IMG/VR virus record: IMGVR_UViG_3300012936_000064 | Location: 1 to 35,711 of that record | Strand: one strand, 5' to 3' | Length of the DNA: 35,711 bases | From: a virus | Shown here: piece by piece, positions 22,415-31,500 of the stretch | Numbering within the stretch: position 1 is the stretch's first letter | Layout of the letters: each line of letters opens with the position of its first letter | Made by a program: the position numbers and the translations under genes | Notes under the pieces: model-generated | Seen by the model: only the letters and a program-made list of their open reading frames with translations | Database searches by the model: none | What the model was told of the DNA's origin: nothing

Positions 22415-25400
22415 ATGGCTGTAGGTCGCATATCCGGTCCGCTCTTAAAGTCAAATCTCGTTAGAAACGGGATAGACCTGGCTTTTGAGACGGATCTTCT
22501 ATATTTGGATGTTAACAACTCTCGAGTTGGAATTAACAATGATAATCCTCAATACGATTTAGATATTAACGGATCATTAAGAACAACAAACTTACTACTT
22601 GATACTTTAAAAGTAGGAGACTTAACTTTTAGTGGTAATGAAATATCAAGTGCTACAGGACAAATTGATCTAGGCACTGCTGATAATATTGTATACCAAA
22701 ATAAATTAGTTGTCAACGATATAGAAATTAATGATAACACAATTAGAACATTAAGCAGTAACGCTAATTTAGAACTATCTCCTAGCGGAACTGGAACAAT
22801 AGAGTTACTTTCAGATACAAATGTAAGCGGTAACCTAGTAGTAAGTGGTGACGTTACTACAGACGGAAATATTACTTTAGGTGATCAAGACACAGACAGC
22901 ATTGACTTTAATGCTGAACTTGCAAGTAGTATTATTCCTAATATAGATAATACTTACGACTTAGGTACAACAACTAAACGTTGGAGAGCAGGTTATTTTC
23001 AAAATGTTAATGCAACTAATATTACAGCAGATAGTCTTACTGTAGATGGTGTTGCATTAGAAACTAGATATGGCAACACAATTTATGTTGCTGAAAACGG
23101 AAATAATGCTAAGTCAGGAACGCATCCACAAGACCCAGTAGCAACTATTGAGAAAGCATTACAAATTGCAACAGCAGGCGATACTATTCATATTATGCCT
23201 GGAATATACAGCGAAAACTTTCCATTAGTTATACCAGCAGGAGTAACAGTAAAAGGACATAGTTTACGAAGTGTAACAGTGCAACCAGATAGTGATAACT
23301 CTAGAGATGCATTTCATCTAAACGGTGAAACCACTGTTGAAGATTTAACAATTAGAGATTTTTACTACAACAGCGGCACAGATGAAGGATATGCATTCCG
23401 TTTTGCACCAAACTTTGAAGTTACATCACGTAGTCCATATATTAGGAACGTTACAGTTATTACTAAAGGTAGTGTAACAAATTCTAGTGACCCTAGAGGA
23501 TTTAATCAAGGTGATGCTGGTAAAGGTGCGATATTAGATGGTAGTGTTGCTACAGCTAATTCTAAAGAAGCAAGTTGTCTATTTCATGCAGTGACTTTTA
23601 TTACTCCTGGAGTAGATGCACTTACACTAACTAATGGTGTTAGAGTAGAGTGGTTAAACTCATTTACATATTTTGCAAATATTGGTTTGAAAGCCTTAAA
23701 TGGTTCAGCAGGTTTAAAAGGTGCAGGTAAAACAGGAATACGTGTAAGTGATTTAGACGGATCATTTAATTCAGGAGAAACATTTACATTAAACAGCATT
23801 GACGGTAGTAGTGTATTAGCGACAGGAACCATATCTGCAAAAGATACAGATGGAAAATTTTTCATAGATGGAAATGTAAGTGGACTTGCTGAAAGAACAT
23901 TACGTACTAAAAAGATTATTGGATTTAATGGTGATGCAAAATTAGACACAGGTAATAAAAAGTTTGGATCTAGTTCTCTTGTTTTAGACGGAACCGGAGA
24001 TTACATTGCAATTACAACTAATGACGATTTTGGTTTTGGACAAAATGATTTTAGTTTAGAAATGTGGATTGATCCTAACAGCGTAACAGGAATACAAACA
24101 CTATTTGATCTTAGAGCAGGAATAGCTACAGATATAACTCCGCATGTTTTTATAGACGGAACAACTTTAAAATATGCAACACAAGGAACTACAAGAATTC
24201 AAGGTGGAACTGTTGCTACAGGTAGTTGGCAACACATTGCAGTTACAAGATTTAATGGCTGGACTAGACTTTATCTTAATGGCACACAGGTTGGTATTAC
24301 ATATAGAGATTTATCTGATTACGGGGACATTAAACCAGTTAAAATTGGAGCAGACTTTTTAGGACAAAATGCATTTAACGGACATATTGATGATATAAGA
24401 ATAAGCGATAGTGCTAGATACGCAACTGGAACTTATAGTGTACCAACTGCACAGCAAGTTGGCGATGCAAACACAAAGTTTATGACTCATTTTGATGGTC
24501 CTGCAAATGCAACTGAATTAGAAGAAGATGTTAAAGAAAAACAAAATATAACATTTAGCGGTGGCGCAACTGCAAACTATGTTGAACTTGCAGACTTTAG
24601 TGATTTCGGCGGCGAACTAAGAAGTATAAGCAGTGCTAACGTATATGGTAACTTTGGAGCTCATGGCGACGGAAACGGCGTAATTATGTATCTAATAGGC
24701 CATAATTTTGCATACATTGGCAACGGAAAAGAAGTTACTAATGATGAAACAACAGTAGTGCAGACAAATGAAGTTATAGAATTAAACAATGCTAGTGTAA
24801 GATTTACAAGTGTTGATCACAGGGGTGATTTTAGAGTTGGCGATAATTTTTACGTAGATCAAGAAACAGGACAAGTTGTATTTAATGCGGCAAGTTTAGA
24901 TGTTGTTACACCAAATGGACTTACATTCCAAACAGGTGGAGATACAACTTTTATTGACGGAACAAAAATTGAAACTGGTAATTTTAGAATTAGCGGAAAT
25001 ACAATTGAAACTACTACAGGTGATTTTAACATTGATAGTATTTCCGGACAAGTTAACATTCAAAAAAATACAAACATTACAGGTGACTTAGATGTTACAG
25101 GAAATGTTACAGTAGGTGGAAATGTAACTATTGGTGATGCTGATACTGATAGTATAGAATTTGCAAGTGAAATTGACAGTAATATTGTTCCTAATGTAGA
25201 TGCAATTTTTAATTTAGGTGCTACTAATAAACGTTGGAAAAATGTTTATACAAATAATTTTGATAATGGCAATATTAAAATTGAAGGTAATCAAATTATT
25301 TCTACAGATAGTAACAGTGACATTGAAATAAATGCCGCTGGCACAGGTAAAGTTGTTATTGATAGTGAACTACAAGTTACAGGCGATACAGTATATGACG

Positions 25401-27523
25401 GAGATGTTACAATTAATAGTCCGTTAACAGTAAATGGACAATCAACATTTGACGGAGATATTTCACAAACATCTGGATCAATTACAATAAATCAAGATTT
25501 AACTGTGTCAGATACTTTAACTGTTACAGGACAAGCAAATTTTGAAAACATACAAATTGACGGTAATGTTATTAGAACAACACAAAGTAACAGTGATTTA
25601 GAATTACAATCTAACGGAACAGGTAAAGTTGTATTTACAGACAGCGATTTAGAAATTGGCGGTGACCTTAATGTTACTGGTACTACTACATTTAATAATT
25701 TAGCGGCAACCGGCACAATTACTACCGACAGTTTAGTTTCTAACACAGCAATAATTAATGGCAATGCTCAGTTTGAAGAAATACTAATTGATGATAACTT
25801 TATTACAACTACAACATCAAATGCAGATTTAGAGTTACGTGCAAGTGGTACAGGTAATATTTTAATACCTAACAACAACGTAAATATCACAGGAGATTTA
25901 GATGTTTCAGGAACAGTTACATTTAACAGTTTATCTGGTGACATATACACAGTCAACACTTTGACAGTAAACGATGCTGTAACAATAAACGGCCAAGCAC
26001 AATTTGAAGATATTGAAATAAACGACAATTACATTACAACTACTCAATCTAATAGTGATTTACAATTACGTGCAAGTGGCACTGGACAAGTAAGAATTGA
26101 AGATGATGCAACTGTAACTGGAAATTTAACAGTAGACGGCACAACAACTTTGACAGGTGCTTTGACAGGTACAACAGCAACTATAGAAGATCTTACTGTC
26201 ACAAACAATATGACTATACAAGGTCAAATAAATTTTGATAATATAGAAATTAACGATAATATTATTACAACAACAGAAAGTAATAGTGATTTAGAATTAC
26301 GTGCAAATGGAACAGGAAAAGTTATTATTCCAAATAATAATTTAGAAATTTCAAATGATTTTAATGTTGACGGAACAACAAGTTTACAAACTGCTACAAT
26401 TACAGATTTAACTTCTACAAATCTTACAGTAAATGATAGATTAGATGTTACTGGTCCTGCACAATTTGAAAATGTTAGTATTATTGGAAATGTAATCAAA
26501 ACTACTGACAGTAATAGTGATTTAGAATTAAGTGCAAGTGGAACAGGAATTGTAAACTTCCCTCATAATGACGTTGTGGTTACTAAAAACTTAACTGTGC
26601 TTGGTGATATTACAGCGGCATCATTATTATCGCAAGGAAGAATTACTGGTAACAGTTTCTTTACAGGTGATTTGCTAATAGATGATAACTTTATTACTAC
26701 AACATTAAGTAATAGTGATTTAGAACTTAGGGCAAACGGAACTGGTTCTATTGTAGTAGATGATTTTAGTTTTGATGCAAATGTAATGAGTACAGCAGGT
26801 GAAATGATTTTATCACCTGCAAGCGGCACACTTACAATTGATAGTACAGATAGTATGATATTACCAAAAGGTACTACTTTAGAACGTAACGGTACACCTG
26901 TTACTGGTATGATTAGATTCAATACATCAACAAACAGTTTTGAAGGATATAACGGAGCATGGACTAAATTAGATGCTGGTGTTACTGATAATGATGGCGA
27001 CACATATATTACAGCTGAATTAACACCAGGAGCAAATGACGATATTATTAGATTCTACAACGGTGGGCAACTAACTGCTGATCTTACACCTAGCAGATTT
27101 AGCACCCAAAAACTTATTGTAGATGATCTGGAATTTGATGATAACTCAATAAAAACAATAAGTACTAATACAGATTTAGTATTATCTGCCAACGGAACTG
27201 GCGGAGTTGTCATTGATAATTTTAAAATTAATGGCTCAGATATATTAAATACAGTATCGGATAGCGTTACTACATTTGAAGCAACTGCAACAGGTTATTT
27301 TAAATTTGCAGGAAGTAAAGGTGTTGTTATTCCGGTTGGTACTATTGCAGAGAGACCAGCATTTGTTAATTCAGAAGCAGGTATGCTTAGATACAACACA
27401 GAAGATGAACGTGTTGAAATATTTAATGGTACTAACTGGGAAAGTGTAGCAGGTAGTGCTAGTGGTATTAGTAGAAACGATGCTGAAGCGATTGCTTTGG
27501 AATATGTATTAGTGTTAGGATAA
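22415..27523 (+). CDS. Giant tail fibre protein 2, with inserted LamG-like lectin domain
   Basis: 1702 residues, clear paralogue of fibre 1: the same N-terminus, the same beta-helix core (IYVAENGNNAKSGTHPQ; SPYIRNVTVITKGSVT; DHRGDFRVGDNFYVD) and the same S-N-S-D-L-E-L-x-x-x-G-T-G repeats in its last 800 residues. Between about residues 433 and 730 it has an insertion absent from fibre 1. Its centre (about 506-685) reads as a LamG/concanavalin-like jelly roll: FGSSSLVLDGTGDYI, DFSLEMWIDP, GSWQHIAVTRFNGWTRLYLN, FNGHIDDIRISDSARY. Such domains often bind glycans. The C-terminus has GMLRYNTEDERVEIFNGTNW and ends EYVLVLG, matching fibre 1. Probably a second receptor-binding fibre or alternative subunit. 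Confidence 0.86.
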   Translation: MAVGRISGPLLKSNLVRNGIDLAFETDLLYLDVNNSRVGINNDNPQYDLDINGSLRTTNLLLDTLKVGDLTFSGNEISSATGQIDLGTADNIVYQNKLVVNDIEINDNTIRTLSSNANLELSPSGTGTIELLSDTNVSGNLVVSGDVTTDGNITLGDQDTDSIDFNAELASSIIPNIDNTYDLGTTTKRWRAGYFQNVNATNITADSLTVDGVALETRYGNTIYVAENGNNAKSGTHPQDPVATIEKALQIATAGDTIHIMPGIYSENFPLVIPAGVTVKGHSLRSVTVQPDSDNSRDAFHLNGETTVEDLTIRDFYYNSGTDEGYAFRFAPNFEVTSRSPYIRNVTVITKGSVTNSSDPRGFNQGDAGKGAILDGSVATANSKEASCLFHAVTFITPGVDALTLTNGVRVEWLNSFTYFANIGLKALNGSAGLKGAGKTGIRVSDLDGSFNSGETFTLNSIDGSSVLATGTISAKDTDGKFFIDGNVSGLAERTLRTKKIIGFNGDAKLDTGNKKFGSSSLVLDGTGDYIAITTNDDFGFGQNDFSLEMWIDPNSVTGIQTLFDLRAGIATDITPHVFIDGTTLKYATQGTTRIQGGTVATGSWQHIAVTRFNGWTRLYLNGTQVGITYRDLSDYGDIKPVKIGADFLGQNAFNGHIDDIRISDSARYATGTYSVPTAQQVGDANTKFMTHFDGPANATELEEDVKEKQNITFSGGATANYVELADFSDFGGELRSISSANVYGNFGAHGDGNGVIMYLIGHNFAYIGNGKEVTNDETTVVQTNEVIELNNASVRFTSVDHRGDFRVGDNFYVDQETGQVVFNAASLDVVTPNGLTFQTGGDTTFIDGTKIETGNFRISGNTIETTTGDFNIDSISGQVNIQKNTNITGDLDVTGNVTVGGNVTIGDADTDSIEFASEIDSNIVPNVDAIFNLGATNKRWKNVYTNNFDNGNIKIEGNQIISTDSNSDIEINAAGTGKVVIDSELQVTGDTVYDGDVTINSPLTVNGQSTFDGDISQTSGSITINQDLTVSDTLTVTGQANFENIQIDGNVIRTTQSNSDLELQSNGTGKVVFTDSDLEIGGDLNVTGTTTFNNLAATGTITTDSLVSNTAIINGNAQFEEILIDDNFITTTTSNADLELRASGTGNILIPNNNVNITGDLDVSGTVTFNSLSGDIYTVNTLTVNDAVTINGQAQFEDIEINDNYITTTQSNSDLQLRASGTGQVRIEDDATVTGNLTVDGTTTLTGALTGTTATIEDLTVTNNMTIQGQINFDNIEINDNIITTTESNSDLELRANGTGKVIIPNNNLEISNDFNVDGTTSLQTATITDLTSTNLTVNDRLDVTGPAQFENVSIIGNVIKTTDSNSDLELSASGTGIVNFPHNDVVVTKNLTVLGDITAASLLSQGRITGNSFFTGDLLIDDNFITTTLSNSDLELRANGTGSIVVDDFSFDANVMSTAGEMILSPASGTLTIDSTDSMILPKGTTLERNGTPVTGMIRFNTSTNSFEGYNGAWTKLDAGVTDNDGDTYITAELTPGANDDIIRFYNGGQLTADLTPSRFSTQKLIVDDLEFDDNSIKTISTNTDLVLSANGTGGVVIDNFKINGSDILNTVSDSVTTFEATATGYFKFAGSKGVVIPVGTIAERPAFVNSEAGMLRYNTEDERVEIFNGTNWESVAGSASGISRNDAEAIALEYVLVLG

Positions 27524-27527
27524 CAAT

Positions 27528-27857
27528 ATGGCAACATTTTTTAGACAAAAGATTGTAAGTGCAGTAGGTACACAAAAGATTGAAGTGTTTGAAGCTTCAG
27601 CAGGTACTAATTCAACTATAATTGGTTTGAATCTGGCAAATGTTACAGATTTTACAGTACAAGCAAGTATTTTAATTAGAGATGACAGTAGTGTAGAAGC
27701 ACATTACGTAAAGAATGTTATGATAGCGCCTCAAACAGCGTTTAAGGCAATGATAGGTGGAGAAAAAATTATTATTCCGTCTGGTTTTAGTATTCTAGTG
27801 CAAGCAGATATTGACGATGCATTAGATGCAATAATTAGTTATGTGGATATTACTTAA
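27528..27857 (+). CDS. Small beta-rich virion protein, 109 aa
   Basis: Strand-rich: KIVSAVGTQKIEVFEA, STIIGLNLANVTDFTVQASI, then KNVMIAPQTAFKAMIGGEKI and PSGFSILVQA, ending AIISYVDIT. The length and the GGEKI..PSG..I.V pattern resemble the 112-aa protein at 15383. It starts 4 nt after the fibre 2 stop, with AGGA inside the end of that gene, so the two are probably translated together. Role unknown; a fibre or baseplate accessory is likely from context. Confidence 0.7.
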   Translation: MATFFRQKIVSAVGTQKIEVFEASAGTNSTIIGLNLANVTDFTVQASILIRDDSSVEAHYVKNVMIAPQTAFKAMIGGEKIIIPSGFSILVQADIDDALDAIISYVDIT

Positions 27858-27867
27858 GGAGTAGATT

Positions 27868-28572
27868 ATGTCACAGTATGCAGGTAGTGAAGCAAGTTTT
27901 GTTACAGATAATATAGATGGTAGGTACTTCTACGGACTTAGAAGAACTGAACAAGGTGAATTGTTTTTAACAAAAATTGATCAAATGTCTACTGATGAAG
28001 GAATTCAAGTTAACAAACCAGGAGATCCGGAAAAAAACTTTAACGAATTTGAACAAGGCATTGATTTCTTTGAAGGCAGAGATCAAAATCATGAAATAGT
28101 GTATGAAAATTTAAACTTTGAACAACTACGCTGGGATAATAGACATGTAAATTATTACATAAATGCAGAAGGAGAGTTTGTTTTAAGAGTTAACAAACCA
28201 TACACATATGAAACAGATATTAGTTCAGACGGATTAACTGACTACAACAAAAACTTTTATAAAATTACAGCAGGTGGAGGTAAGTTTTACATTAACGGTA
28301 TTGAAAAACCAACACTAAACTTGTATGAAGGTCAAGTGTATACATTTGGACAATCAGATTCAAGTAATGCTACACACCCTTGGAGATTAAGTACAACCCC
28401 AAATGGTACACATAATGGAGGAGTACAATATACAACAGGGGTACAAGTATTAGGAACACCAGGAGTAGAAGGAAGTTACATTAAGTTTACTGTACCTGTA
28501 AATGCTCCTACATTATATTATTATTGTACAAATCACTCGGGTATGGGTGGACAAATAAATACACTAACATAA
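27868..28572 (+). CDS. Virion protein with cupredoxin-like C-terminal domain, 234 aa
   Basis: The N-terminal part (1-130) has GRYFYGLRRTEQGELFLTKI and an acidic middle, unlike any enzyme I know. Residues about 133-234 form a small beta-barrel: KFYINGIEKPTLNLYEGQVY, then ATHPWRLSTTPNGTHNG, then GSYIKFTVP and LYYYCTNHSGMGGQI. His170, Cys220, His223 and Met226 reproduce the four ligands of a type-1 copper site, with the C-x2-H-x2-M spacing found in amicyanin. Such domains recur in marine phage tail proteins. Metal binding is inference; no electron-transfer role is implied. Good GGAG Shine-Dalgarno. Confidence 0.78.
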   Translation: MSQYAGSEASFVTDNIDGRYFYGLRRTEQGELFLTKIDQMSTDEGIQVNKPGDPEKNFNEFEQGIDFFEGRDQNHEIVYENLNFEQLRWDNRHVNYYINAEGEFVLRVNKPYTYETDISSDGLTDYNKNFYKITAGGGKFYINGIEKPTLNLYEGQVYTFGQSDSSNATHPWRLSTTPNGTHNGGVQYTTGVQVLGTPGVEGSYIKFTVPVNAPTLYYYCTNHSGMGGQINTLT

Positions 28573-28588
28573 CGATTAGGAAAGTAAA

Positions 28589-31500
28589 ATGGCTGAGTTT
28601 AGAATTGATAGATTACGTTTTAACTGGAAAGGACCTTGGGTCACAAATACTGCATATAGAAAAGATGATGTAGTACAATATGGTGGTAAGGTTTTTACAG
28701 CATTAACTAATCATACTGCAAGTCCAGACTTCAACACAGATTTAGATAACATTGTTTCAGGTGTTGTTACACCTAGATGGGAGCAAATGTTAGACGGTTT
28801 TGAATGGAAGGGTGAATGGCAACCTGAAGCATTTTACAAAGTAAACGACATTGTGAAGTACAGAGGAATAGTATATGTTTGTATAGACAGTCATACAAGC
28901 CGAAGTACAATAAGTGAAGGTTTAGAAACAGACGGAGAAAAATGGAAGATATATGCTAAAGGTGCAAATTATCTCGCTAACTGGACAGCATCTACGTATT
29001 ACAAACTTAACGACATAATAAAATATGGTGGAAACATTTACGTGTGTACACAAGCTCATCAAAGTAGTGATGCTGTAAACGGATTAGAAGTTGATGCTAG
29101 TAAATGGAGTGTATATAATCGTGCTGATGCTTGGAAAGGTGATTGGACTACAAATCTTAGATATGTAAAAGACGATATTATAAGATATGGTGGTAATGTT
29201 TATAGATGTATTGTAGGTCATACAAGCAACAGTGACATCAGAGAAGGTTTAGGAAGTGATTTAGGTGAAGACTCTACAGCGGCAAAATGGGAATTAGTTG
29301 CTGAAGGTATTGAATACAAAGGCGCATGGTCAGGTCAGCAATGGTATAAAACAAATGACATCATTCAATATGGTTCTAACTTGTACAGAGCAAGAAGAGG
29401 TATGAGTGGTACAGATACATTTGATGACCAGAATGATTGGGAAATGTGGTTACCTGGACTAGGTTATGAAAATTATTGGGAAGCAAATTCTGTATACCAA
29501 CCAGGAGATATTGTTACATATGGTGGTTATTCCTATGTAGCACTTACAATTAACATAGGTTCAAATCCTAGTGCATTTGGTGTTGAACAAGACGGTGATG
29601 GCGCAGATTGGGAAATTGTAACTAGAGGTTACAACTTAGAAGGGGAATGGGATATTTTAAATCCATACCAACCAGGAGATGTTGTTCGAAAAGGTGGTTA
29701 TTTGTATGAAGCCTTAGTTAACATTTTACCTGTTGAAACTGTTGAACCGGGAGATCCAGACAACGATACAAGTGCAAGTTGGAGATTGATTCAAACTTCT
29801 ATTGCTTGGAAAGGCGAATGGAAAGAATCTACAAATGATGCTAACGGTGACAGCACAGTGTTTGAATATCACCCAGGTGATGTTGTTATGGATGAAAGTA
29901 TCACATATGTTTGTAAAAAATCGCACTTCAGCAATCTTTTAGAAGCAAGGCCTAAAGAGGATCAAAGAAGAAGCTCACCAGGACCTATATATTGGAATGT
30001 TTATGCAGGTAACAACACGACTTCTGCGGCAAACAATGTTATGCGTTACAAAGGTGATTTAAGAACTTATAATGTAACAGATGATGGAAGCACAGCAGGA
30101 CCAGCAAGATTGGCAATTGGTACTGCCGGTCAAATGCTTAAGGTAGACGAAGACACTACTTTAAAATATGAAAACTTATATGAAATTAATAAAGTTTGGT
30201 ACGTTAGTGTACAAGGTGAAGATATACCTGAAAATGGACGTAGCCAAGCACGACCTTTTAAAACAATTAGATATGCATTACAATATTTACAAGGTAATTT
30301 AAGTGAAAGAACACCAGCAACAGTTTTTGTTGCAACAGGAGCATACAAAGAAGTATTGCCTATGGTTATTCCGGCAAATGTTGCTGTGGTAGGTGACGAA
30401 TTACGTAGCACAACAATTTTACCAGCTGATGGTTATGAAAATAGCGATATGTTTTACATGCATAACGGAAGTGGTTTAAGAAATTGTACATTACAAGGTT
30501 TAAATGGAACATTAGGTCCACCTAATGACAACCTAACTAGAAGACCAACAGCAGGTGCTTATGTTTCTTTGGATCCAGCAACAGGTCCTGATGCAACTTA
30601 TGCTCATATTACTACAAAATCACCTTATGTTCAAAACGTAACAACATTTGGTAATGGATGTATTGGTATGAAGGTTGACGGAGATTTACACAACAGCGGT
30701 AATAAATCGATAGTTGCTAACGACTTTACACAAATTTTAAGTGATGGTATTGGTTATTGGGCAAATGGTGAAGGAAAGTCAGAGCTTGTATCTGTGTTTA
30801 CTTACTATTGTCATATAGGTTATCTTGCAACTGATGGTGGTAAAGTTCGTGCATTGAACGGTAACAACTCTTATGGAGATTACGGTTGTGTTGCGGAAGG
30901 TTATGATCAAGAAGAAGTTGCTATTTCAGGTAATGTAAACAATAGAAGTAAGCAAGCACAAATTAAATTTACATATACTAATAAAGACAAAATATTTGGT
31001 GTAGCATATACTAATGCAGGTGAAAATTATACTAATGCTGTATTAAATGTTACAGGTAACGGTTCTGATTATGCAAGTAATCTAACAAATGATATTAGAA
31101 ATAACGCACTATCAGAAATATATGTTACTGAAGAAGATTCAAACTTTATTGGTGGTACAAACTATATGTTTAAAGCAAACAAAGCACAAATAGGTACTCC
31201 AACACAATTAACATTAAGTGGTGCAGATGATGCAGATACCGAAGCAGAATATTTAGGTATGCGTTTGTTTATATATGATGGTAAAGGTACAGGACAATAT
31301 GGAAAAATATCTGGGTTCAATACAACAAGTAAAATTGCAACTGTTGAAAAAGAATCAAACGGAGAACCTGGGTGGGAACATGTTACAGGTTATCCTATTG
31401 AAGCAAGTTTAAATGATACAACTAGATATTATATAGAACCGAGAGTAGATATAGCAGAACCAACATATTCGATGCAAAATATTAATTTAGGTTCTACAAG

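Noticed and set aside
17242-27523. Repeated short DNA patterns as a CRISPR array or other DNA repeat
   Set aside because: The repeats are codon-diverged protein repeats (N-x-D-L-E-L-x-x-x-G-T-G) in one reading frame with uneven spacing.
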